DNA of 7,008 bases from contig JAZRGE010000026.1 of the NCBI GenBank assembly GCA_045644025.1, positions 1-7,008 on the forward strand. Reading direction: 5' to 3'. Below, one piece after another: positions 1-5,045 of the stretch (position 1 is its first letter; each line of letters begins with the position of its first letter). Position numbers and translations under genes: made by a program. The stretch comes from JAZRGE01 sp045644025. Its GTDB lineage: Bacteria > Bacillota > Clostridia > Oscillospirales > Acutalibacteraceae. The notes under the pieces were generated by a model that was not told the origin of the DNA, ran no database searches, and was given only the letters and a program-made list of their open reading frames with translations.

Positions 1-414
1 AACATCATCCAACTTTTGATATGTCAGTTCGGTATCATAACCCATAACAACACCTTCAATATCATCGGAATAGGTGTCGTGAACATCTACACCGGCAGAA
101 GCGAGTTCCTTTTTAAAGGATTCCGTGCCGGAAACGTAAAAACGAAGACCGGGATGATTTTTCACAAGATAATCAGCTGTTGCCTGAGAAGAAGTGATAA
201 AATCATTCTCCGCAGCATCAATGCCCAATCTTTTAAGTTTCTCCACGTAGGCCGAAACGCTTTTGGATGAATTATTGGTCATAAACATATAGCGCTTGCC
301 TGCTTTTTTTATGCTGCTGAGCAGACTATCCGTGAAATCGAAAAGCTGATCTCCCAAATAGAGAGTGCCATCCATATCAAACAAAAAGAGATCTATGTTC
401 CTTAGCCTTTCCAT
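1..414 (-). CDS. HAD-IIA (NagD-like) sugar/nucleotide phosphatase, N-terminal part, 3' end outside window
   Basis: Cytoplasmic haloacid-dehalogenase-fold phosphatase. The visible 138 residues start MERLRNIDLF and carry HAD motif I, DMDGT at residues 13-17 (nucleophile Asp13, acid/base Asp15). Motif II, TNNSS, lies at 46-50, which is the form typical of the HAD-IIA/NagD group. The C2-type cap begins after it, and the stretch ending GVVMGYD near residue 125 is also typical. Motifs III and IV lie beyond the left edge, so the gene is cut by the window and not broken. The ATG at 414 is preceded by GAGGTG at 420-425 with a 5-base gap. It follows the sialate lyase on the same strand but has its own very strong promoter. 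NagD relatives often sit in amino-sugar operons, which fits the neighbours. The substrate cannot be told; p-nitrophenyl-phosphatase-like and phosphoglycolate-phosphatase-like members share these motifs. Confidence 0.88.
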   Translation of the reverse strand, partial: MERLRNIDLFLFDMDGTLYLGDQLFDFTDSLLSSIKKAGKRYMFMTNNSSKSVSAYVEKLKRLGIDAAENDFITSSQATADYLVKNHPGLRFYVSGTESFKKELASAGVDVHDTYSDDIEGVVMGYDTELTYQKLDDV

Positions 415-444
415 TAAAGCACCTCGCTGCCAAATGATAGGATA

Positions 445-472
445 ATTATATCATGTCAAAACCTTTTGTCAA
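445..472 (-). promoter_or_regulatory. Consensus sigma-A promoter for the HAD phosphatase
   Basis: On the minus strand, TTGACA (472-467) is followed by a 16-base spacer and TATAAT (450-445), with TGA directly before the -10 giving an extended -10 element. Both hexamers match consensus 6/6. It lies in the 64-base gap after the lyase stop codon and would start transcription near 438, giving a leader of about 25 bases. An imperfect dyad (ATGATA at 434-439, TATCAT at 449-454) overlaps the -10 and start region. Confidence 0.85.
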
Positions 473-478
473 CTAAGC

Positions 479-1354
479 TCAACCTTCAAGCATGGGCATT
501 ACTTCGGATATGAGAGCCTGCTCCTTTTCGGGCGAAAGCGTTTCAAAAGGAGCTCGACAGTTGCCACAGTTCACACCCTGGGCCCTTAATATTGCCTTAA
601 TAGATGGAGAAAGGCCGTATTTAAGCACCACATCCATAATTTCGGTAGCCTTTTGCTGCTTTAGAATTGCCTCGTCCATTTGGCCTTTTTCAAAAAGGTT
701 CATTATATCAACATACCAATCTCCCATAAAATTAAAGGTGCTGCCAATTGCACCATCGGCGCCAAGAGAAAGGCCTGCAAGCAAAGTTTCATCGTAGCCG
801 TTAAACACTGTTTTTTCAGGGAAAGCGGTTTTAATTCGGCGAAGCATATAGTAATCGATGCTAGTGTGTTTGATTCCGCATATATTGGGATGGGCCAATA
901 ATTCCGACAACTGCTCAAAGTTGAAATTCACATTGGTGAGTGTGGGAATATTATAAATAAGCAACGGTATATCCACACTTTCCGCCAAAGTGAAAAAATA
1001 TTTCTTTATCTCCCCAAAGGAGAACCTATGATAAAACGGAGCCACTGATGAAATGGCATCATATCCAAGTTGGCCGGCAAAGGCAGCCATATCAAGAGCA
1101 TCACGGGTAGCAATTGCGCCTATATGAGCAATCAGCGGCAATCTGCCTTTCACACAATCCTTAACAGCTCTCAAACCCTGTTTGCGCTCTTCGGCGCTCA
1201 TCAAAAATGCCTCAGCCGAGCTGCCGCAAACAAAAAGGCCCGCCACTCCCATTTGTACATTCTTTTCTATCAGCGCTTCCAGCGCATTAAAATCAACGTT
1301 TTCGTTCTTATCAAAAGGTGTTGCCAACGCTGTAAATATTCCATGGAATTTCAT
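479..1354 (-). CDS. nanA: N-acetylneuraminate lyase (sialic acid aldolase)
   Basis: Cytoplasmic class I aldolase of the DapA/NanA (beta/alpha)8 family. It cleaves N-acetylneuraminate to N-acetylmannosamine and pyruvate, the first step of sialic acid catabolism. The 291 residues match the family length. Visible features are the carboxylate-binding GSSAE loop (44-48; GSTGE in E. coli NanA), the catalytic Tyr134 in YNIP, the Schiff-base Lys162 in GIKHTS, and NGYDE at 185-189 followed by GSTF at 204-207. Thr164, Asp188, Glu189 and Ser205 occupy the positions known to hold the sugar tail in E. coli NanA (three higher in that numbering). This favours true sialate lyase over dihydrodipicolinate synthase or KDG aldolase. 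An upstream in-frame GTG at 1363 overlaps the ribosome site, so I start at ATG 1354, 8 bases after GAGGAG. It lies 69 bases downstream of the sugar kinase, probably in one transcript. No transporter, nanE or ROK-type nanK is visible in the window. Confidence 0.92.
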   Translation of the reverse strand: MKFHGIFTALATPFDKNENVDFNALEALIEKNVQMGVAGLFVCGSSAEAFLMSAEERKQGLRAVKDCVKGRLPLIAHIGAIATRDALDMAAFAGQLGYDAISSVAPFYHRFSFGEIKKYFFTLAESVDIPLLIYNIPTLTNVNFNFEQLSELLAHPNICGIKHTSIDYYMLRRIKTAFPEKTVFNGYDETLLAGLSLGADGAIGSTFNFMGDWYVDIMNLFEKGQMDEAILKQQKATEIMDVVLKYGLSPSIKAILRAQGVNCGNCRAPFETLSPEKEQALISEVMPMLEG

Positions 1355-1362
1355 TATAATCA

Positions 1363-1368
1363 CTCCTC
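1363..1368 (-). promoter_or_regulatory. Ribosome binding site deciding the lyase start
   Basis: GAGGAG on the minus strand ends 8 bases before ATG 1354. The alternative GTG start (1361-1363) overlaps its last base, leaving no spacer, so the ATG is preferred and the lyase begins MKFHGIF. Confidence 0.8.
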
Positions 1369-1423
1369 AGCTTAATTATATATCCTAGGAAAATTTTAAC
1401 TGTAATTTTTTTGTTATATAATG

Positions 1424-2290
1424 TTAAAATTCTTCGGGATTGTACTGCGGAATTGCGCCCTTGTGGGCAACCACATAACCCGCCACCTTAGAAGCATATT
1501 CAAGGCAATCGTCAAGGCAATTACCGCGCATATATTTATGAAGAAAGGCAGCCGAAAAGCTATCCCCTGCTCCAACTGTGGATTCCACTTTCACGCTTTG
1601 GGCACAGCAGCGATATTCTCCGCCATCTCCGGCGCTAAAGGAATAGGCACCTTCTTCGCCCAATGTGATAACAACAAGCTTTATATTCTTATATTTTTCG
1701 GCCACCAGCTTTGCAAAAAGCATGCAATCGCCGCCATAGTTAATGCCCAAGTGATCTGCCACCACATTTAATTCTTCGCCGCTCACCTTAATAATAGTAG
1801 AGCTACTAAAACAAAGCTGCAGCGATTCTTTGTTGTAATAAGGTGGGCGAATATTCACATCGCAAAATATTTCTTCAAAGGAATGCACTTCCATAAAACT
1901 GCACAGCGAATTCAGATTATGTTCGTTTCTGAGTGCCAATGTGCCAAAATATAGCACATCGAAATTCTCTTCCACATTGCTACAATCTATAAAATCATAG
2001 GCAACATCCTGCAAAAGCACATAGCTTGGCACAGCGTTTTCATCCAGTTCCACATCACATCGGCCTGTTGGCTTGCCGCCAACACGGCTGATATATTTTG
2101 TGCTCACACCAAGCCTATTGATTTCTTCAATGGTCTCGTTGCCTAAATCATCCGCACCCACGGCCGAAAGCATAAAAACTTCTTCACCATGCATTGCAAG
2201 ATGAGCAGCAAAATTGAATGGCGCACCACCAATAAACTTCTCCTGCGGATAAACATCCCACAGCACTTCCCCAAAAGATAAAACCTTCAT
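1424..2290 (-). CDS. PfkB-family carbohydrate kinase, fructokinase-like
   Basis: Cytoplasmic ATP-dependent sugar kinase of the ribokinase/PfkB fold, 288 residues starting MKVLSFGEVLWDVYP. The N-terminal sugar-binding GGAPFNFAAHLA stretch lies at 21-32. DVNIRPPYY lies at 144-152, corresponding to the DxNxR motif of fructokinases. The second signature STVGAGDSF at 237-245 carries the anion hole and the catalytic base Asp243. The reading frame runs upstream to 2326, but ATG 2290 has AAGGAG six bases before it and the usual PfkB N-terminus, so I start there. It is first in a transcript with the sialate lyase. Sialate pathways normally use a ROK-family ManNAc kinase (NanK), so this could be a non-homologous replacement, a fructokinase, or a kinase for another sugar. 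The GGAP and DxNxR motifs lean to fructokinase. Family assignment is firm; substrate is open. Confidence 0.88.
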   Translation of the reverse strand: MKVLSFGEVLWDVYPQEKFIGGAPFNFAAHLAMHGEEVFMLSAVGADDLGNETIEEINRLGVSTKYISRVGGKPTGRCDVELDENAVPSYVLLQDVAYDFIDCSNVEENFDVLYFGTLALRNEHNLNSLCSFMEVHSFEEIFCDVNIRPPYYNKESLQLCFSSSTIIKVSGEELNVVADHLGINYGGDCMLFAKLVAEKYKNIKLVVITLGEEGAYSFSAGDGGEYRCCAQSVKVESTVGAGDSFSAAFLHKYMRGNCLDDCLEYASKVAGYVVAHKGAIPQYNPEEF

Positions 2291-2296
2291 AGCATT

Positions 2297-2302
2297 CTCC
2301 TT
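2297..2302 (-). promoter_or_regulatory. Ribosome binding site deciding the kinase start
   Basis: AAGGAG on the minus strand, six bases before ATG 2290. It rules against the longer 300-residue reading from 2326, whose extra N-terminus would include this site and would overlap the promoter -10 region. Confidence 0.8.
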
Positions 2303-2317
2303 GGATTTTATAAGCTT

Positions 2318-2345
2318 ATTATACAATAAATTTGTGTTTTTTCAA
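2318..2345 (-). promoter_or_regulatory. Sigma-A promoter of the kinase-lyase operon
   Basis: Minus strand TTGAAA (2345-2340), 16-base spacer, TATAAT (2323-2318). The -35 matches 5/6 and the -10 matches 6/6. It sits 4 bases downstream of the glycosyltransferase terminator and would begin transcription near 2311, about 20 bases before the ATG. A short AT-rich dyad (TTATT at 2316-2320, AATAA at 2325-2329) covers the -10 but could be chance. Confidence 0.8.
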
Positions 2346-2349
2346 TTAG

Positions 2350-2373
2350 AAAAGCACCCCGAAGGGTGCTTTT
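2350..2373 (-). terminator. Intrinsic terminator of the glycosyltransferase gene
   Basis: Perfect 10-bp hairpin: AAAAGCACCC at 2350-2359 and GGGTGCTTTT at 2364-2373. In the minus-strand RNA the loop is UUCG closed by C-G, a very stable tetraloop. The stem begins one base after the stop codon (TAG at 2377-2375), and its U run lies in the 3' arm. Confidence 0.85.
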
Positions 2374-2374
2374 G

Positions 2375-3340
2375 CTATCTGGATTTTATGATCTTTTTTA
2401 CTATTTTATTTTTTCTCAAAAAATTATACGTAAAGGGCAATCTACCTTGTATCTCAAACATAATTCTCCACAACAAGGGGTAATTGGGAGTGCTTGCAAG
2501 ACACTTTAATCCGTAGCAAAGCAAGGATTTTTGCTCTGGTTTAGTGAATGCTGGGGTATTTCCGTTGTAACATCGCAAAGAAAGGAACATCTTAAAACCC
2601 TCTGTAAGGAAATCCACTTTCGCAGAACCACTACTTTTCTCGCTTTTACGTAAATACCACAAAATTACTTCTTTTTTCTTGGCAACGCCGGTTGTGTTGA
2701 TTGCAGAATCTGGACGTGAACTAAAATAATAATATAATTGATGCTGGACATATAGCACTTTTGCGTTTTCCATATTACCAAAAACTGAAATATTAAAAGC
2801 CTTATCTTCGGAATAGGATAAATCAGTTGAAAACTCCTGATTCTCTAAGATCTCTTTACGATACAACTTTCCCCAAACATATCTATAAATAAAGTTGCTC
2901 TTTATATTTCCAGTATAAAACCATTGATGTGATATGGATTGATTCACAGTTTCATCCTTAACATCATCATTTCCATTTACATGTTTCCAATCGCACATAA
3001 CAATATCTGCGTTGTGTTTTTCCATGTATGTATATAAAATCTCAAAATACTGACTATGAACCCAATCATCCACATCAATAAAAGCAACGTAAGAACCGCC
3101 AGCGCGCCTCAGCCCTGTATTTCTTGCAGAAGAAGCCCCGCCGTTTTTCTGATGCACCACACAAATTCTTGAATCCTTCTCTGCAAATTCTTTCATTATG
3201 GATAGGCTCGAATCCGTGCTGCCATCGTCCACACAAATTATTTCCAATTCTTTATAAGTATTATTTAATATTGAATTAAGGCAACGCGGCAGATAATCAG
3301 CGCAATTATAAACAGGAATAATAACAGATATTTTCTCCAT
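2375..3340 (-). CDS. GT2 (GT-A fold) glycosyltransferase
   Basis: 321-residue family 2 glycosyltransferase that would move a sugar from a nucleotide-sugar donor, probably onto a cell-surface or exported polysaccharide. It starts ISVIIPVYNCADYLPRCL, the standard GT2 N-terminus. It carries DDGSTD at 38-43 (donor binding), FIDVDDW at 87-93 holding the DxD-type metal site, and SEDKAF at 177-182, matching the ED catalytic-base region. VWGKLYRK (155-162) is also common in this group. I see no transmembrane segment, so it is likely cytoplasmic or membrane-associated. ATG 3340 follows AAGGGG (3355-3350) by 9 bases. By eye it is more AT-rich than its neighbours. It stands alone, between a terminator 20 bases upstream of its start and its own terminator downstream, and no clear promoter lies between. 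Donor and acceptor cannot be told. Confidence 0.9.
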   Translation of the reverse strand: MEKISVIIPVYNCADYLPRCLNSILNNTYKELEIICVDDGSTDSSLSIMKEFAEKDSRICVVHQKNGGASSARNTGLRRAGGSYVAFIDVDDWVHSQYFEILYTYMEKHNADIVMCDWKHVNGNDDVKDETVNQSISHQWFYTGNIKSNFIYRYVWGKLYRKEILENQEFSTDLSYSEDKAFNISVFGNMENAKVLYVQHQLYYYFSSRPDSAINTTGVAKKKEVILWYLRKSEKSSGSAKVDFLTEGFKMFLSLRCYNGNTPAFTKPEQKSLLCYGLKCLASTPNYPLLWRIMFEIQGRLPFTYNFLRKNKIVKKIIKSR

Positions 3341-3360
3341 TCAGCAAAGCCCCTTGCAAT

Positions 3361-3388
3361 AAAAAATGCGGCTACCGAAGTAGCCGCA
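3361..3388 (-). terminator. Intrinsic terminator of the intergenic RNA, just upstream of the glycosyltransferase
   Basis: Perfect 9-bp GC-rich stem, TGCGGCTAC (3367-3375) and GTAGCCGCA (3380-3388). In the minus-strand RNA the loop is UUCG, closed by C-G, and six U residues follow (3366-3361). This is the textbook layout of a rho-independent terminator for leftward transcription. Confidence 0.9.
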
Positions 3389-3572
3389 CAAAAAACGCAA
3401 ACTCCGATAGTCGCCAAACTAACCGAGTGTGAAATGGGGCGTACCCACTACAAACCGTGCGAAGCTGCGCTTTTATCAAATTCATCACGGTTTATAATGC
3501 TAAAAGTGAGCGCAATTATTCCCATAAAAAGAAAAAACACACCCAATTTCACACCTATTCAGTTAGTTTGGC
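3361..3572 (-). ncRNA. Structured non-coding RNA of unknown class (6S-like rod shape), about 212 nt
   Basis: This fills most of the 304-base gap between spoIVB and the glycosyltransferase. The transcript has three long nested helices. P1: 3572-3562 (GCCAAACUAAC) pairs perfectly with 3423-3413, 11 bp. P2: 3554-3542 pairs with 3438-3427, 12 bp with U3545 bulged. P3: 3499-3486 (CAUUAUAAACCGUG) pairs with 3459-3446, 14 bp including two G-U. P1 and P2 are separated by a 7-by-3 internal loop, and P2 and P3 by a very uneven loop (42 nt on the 5' side, 6 nt on the 3' side). P1 starts exactly at the predicted first nucleotide, and a strong terminator ends the unit, so promoter, fold and terminator agree. 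Seven bases in the 42-nt strand (3515-3509) could pair with the P3 loop (3471-3465). Length and rod shape recall 6S RNA, which binds RNA polymerase, but the loop asymmetry is atypical and no class-specific motif is recognised. A 5' leader of the glycosyltransferase is the alternative. Confidence 0.72.
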
Positions 3573-3578
3573 AAAACC

Positions 3579-3607
3579 ATAGTAGCATATCTTTTCTGCA
3601 ATTGCAA
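3579..3607 (-). promoter_or_regulatory. Promoter of the intergenic RNA
   Basis: Minus strand TTGCAA (3607-3602), 17-base spacer, TACTAT (3584-3579), with TGC directly before the -10 as an extended -10. Each hexamer matches 4/6. The start would be G3572, seven bases past the -10, which is exactly the first base of helix P1. It lies just downstream of the spoIVB terminator. Confidence 0.6.
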
Positions 3608-3616
3608 GGAAAACAT

Positions 3617-3644
3617 AAAATGCTCCCTTTTAAGGGAGCATTTT
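3617..3644 (-). terminator. Intrinsic terminator of spoIVB
   Basis: Perfect inverted repeat, AAAATGCTCCCTT (3617-3629) and AAGGGAGCATTTT (3632-3644), directly abutting the spoIVB stop codon (TAG at 3647-3645). The U run is formed by the outer end of the stem. It isolates spoIVB from the RNA gene downstream and would also work weakly on the other strand. Confidence 0.82.
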
Positions 3645-4880
3645 CTATGATGCTTTTTTTATTTGCTTTTCTGCTGCATCCTGCGCTGTGCGAAGCATAT
3701 TTTCGGCAAATATGGCGTAGCCCTTGGTGCAATCGTCGATCAGCACGTGAGTTACAGCTCCAACAAGCTTTCCGTTTTGCATAATGGGGCTGCCGCTCAT
3801 ACCCTGCACGATTCCGCCCGTCTCCTTCAGGAGCCGAGAATCGGTAATTTTAAGAAGCATATTCTTCGTTCTTTCGCTGTCTTTATAATTTATTTTTAAT
3901 ATCTCGCACTCGTATTCCTTAGGGCCGGATGAATCAATGGTGGTAATAACAGTGGCCTTGCCCACCTTTATATCTTGTCGCAGGGCCATTTCCACACATT
4001 TTCCTTTTGGTTGCAAGTGGGGATGGGCAAAGACACCGGTCTCATCGTTGGCCAAGATCTGCCCCATATTCCCCTGCAAGAATCGACCTTTAAGTTCGCC
4101 CGGGCTTCCGTTCACACTTCTGGTGAAGGAAAATATCTCCGAAGGCACAATTTCTCCTGCTGCCAGCGGAAGTAAGGTGGCCACATCCGGATCGGCCACA
4201 CCATGACCCAAGCCAGCCACCACGTTAAGCGCAGGAGAATAGAAAGTAAGTGTGCCGATACCTGCTGAGCTATCTTTTATCCAGAGACCTGCTTTATAGG
4301 TTTTTTCCGATAAAGAATATCGGGGGCTCAATACCAAATCGCAGGTCTCCTGCCCTCTTTTCACCTTCACGTTAATCTCATTGCCGCCTGAGCTTGATAT
4401 AATTTCGGCGGCGTGAGCAGAATCTTTTGGCAACACGCCGTTTATGGCAAGGATTATATCTCCTTTTTTTAGTCCGGCTTCCTCGCCCGGATTTTGGCTA
4501 CCTTCGCGTGTATCCACGGCTTGAGTAGACGTGACCAGCACGCCCTTTGTGAATATCTTTATGCCAAAGGAACTGCCCAGCACCACCACTTCGGTGTTTT
4601 GCACGGGAGTAACCTGCACCGTCTTTATGGGAATAACCCCAAACATTTTAAGCATTGCCCCGTGGCTCACATTGTTCTGAGCATTAGCAGGGCTTAACGC
4701 TTCTGTTCTGTGTCCCGATACAGGCACAACCGTCTGCAACACTATTCTTGATTTCCCTTCCACGTAAAATTCATCGGGAAGACTTTGCTGAAAATAGATA
4801 ACACCACCAAAGATAAATGCTGCGCCGACTGCGCACAGCGAGCAAAAAATTGCAATGATCCTTTTAATAATCCTGCTCAT
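3645..4880 (-). CDS. spoIVB: SpoIVB, sporulation serine peptidase (S55) with PDZ domain
   Basis: In sporulating Firmicutes SpoIVB is made in the forespore and secreted into the intermembrane space. There it cleaves SpoIVFA and releases the SpoIVFB protease, which activates sigma-K. The 411 residues are close to the B. subtilis length. Residues 1-6 are basic, a transmembrane signal anchor spans about 7-29, and a PDZ domain about 98-175 includes the GIKIFTKGVLV strand. The S55 peptidase domain follows, with His226 in GLGHG, Asp347 in KITDSRLL and nucleophile Ser362 in QGMSGSP, so the known His/Asp/Ser triad is intact. ATG 4880 has CGGAGG (4890-4885) four bases upstream. In Bacillus and many Clostridia spo0A lies directly downstream; here there is a terminator, a structured RNA and a glycosyltransferase. 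Divergent from the exporter gene. Confidence 0.95.
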   Translation of the reverse strand: MSRIIKRIIAIFCSLCAVGAAFIFGGVIYFQQSLPDEFYVEGKSRIVLQTVVPVSGHRTEALSPANAQNNVSHGAMLKMFGVIPIKTVQVTPVQNTEVVVLGSSFGIKIFTKGVLVTSTQAVDTREGSQNPGEEAGLKKGDIILAINGVLPKDSAHAAEIISSSGGNEINVKVKRGQETCDLVLSPRYSLSEKTYKAGLWIKDSSAGIGTLTFYSPALNVVAGLGHGVADPDVATLLPLAAGEIVPSEIFSFTRSVNGSPGELKGRFLQGNMGQILANDETGVFAHPHLQPKGKCVEMALRQDIKVGKATVITTIDSSGPKEYECEILKINYKDSERTKNMLLKITDSRLLKETGGIVQGMSGSPIMQNGKLVGAVTHVLIDDCTKGYAIFAENMLRTAQDAAEKQIKKAS

Positions 4881-4911
4881 TTAACCTCCGCTGTTTTTGC
4901 GTTTGCTATAT

Positions 4912-4940
4912 TATTATCTGCTAAAAGATCAATCACTTAC
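4912..4940 (-). promoter_or_regulatory. Possible sigma-G-type promoter of spoIVB
   Basis: Minus strand GTAAG (4940-4936), 17-base spacer, GATAATA (4918-4912). Compared with the remembered forespore sigma-G pattern (GHATR, 17-18 bases, CATNHTA) this is 4/5 and 6/7. spoIVB is known to be forespore-expressed in B. subtilis. The region is AT-rich, and a sigma-A-like pair (TTGATC, 16 bases, TATAGC) overlaps it, so this is tentative. Confidence 0.3.
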
Positions 4941-4986
4941 TTGATAATTAATAGAAGCAAATCCAATTTTTTATTGAAGATAAATG

Positions 4987-5014
4987 TTGAAAATTAAAAT
5001 TAATGTGTTATCAT
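4987..5014 (+). promoter_or_regulatory. Sigma-A promoter of the EamA exporter
   Basis: TTGAAA (4987-4992), 16-base spacer, TATCAT (5009-5014), each 5/6, with TGT before the -10 as an extended -10. The start would be near 5021, about 25 bases before the ATG. The -10 lies inside a perfect 11-base palindrome, GTTATCATAAC (5007-5017), followed by another ATAAC at 5019-5023. Confidence 0.7.
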
Positions 5015-5033
5015 AACAATAACATTGAACTTA

Positions 5034-5038
5034 AGAGG
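5034..5038 (+). promoter_or_regulatory. Ribosome binding site deciding the exporter start
   Basis: AGAGG, seven bases before ATG 5046. An in-frame TTG at 5025 would put this site inside the gene and falls about 4 bases after the predicted transcription start, so the ATG is chosen. Confidence 0.75.
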
Positions 5039-5045
5039 CGGCAAA

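Noticed and set aside
2316..2329. TTATT/AATAA dyad over the -10 of the kinase promoter.
   Set aside because: Five-base AT-only arms around a TATAAT box are expected often by chance, so this is not reported as an operator.
3389..3450. T-box-like appearance: GTGGGTACGCC followed by a terminator upstream of a gene.
   Set aside because: The conserved T-box core (GGTGGNACCGCG) is not present, and these bases fall in P3, the inner loop and P2. The downstream gene is not a tRNA-synthetase or amino-acid gene.
3448..3552. Small minus-strand reading frame of 34 codons (GTG start) with a hydrophobic N-terminus, resembling a single-pass membrane peptide.
   Set aside because: There is no good ribosome site, the GTG lies inside helix P2, and the U-rich sequence explains the hydrophobic codons. 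The base-paired structure explains the region better than coding does. A leader peptide is not fully excluded.
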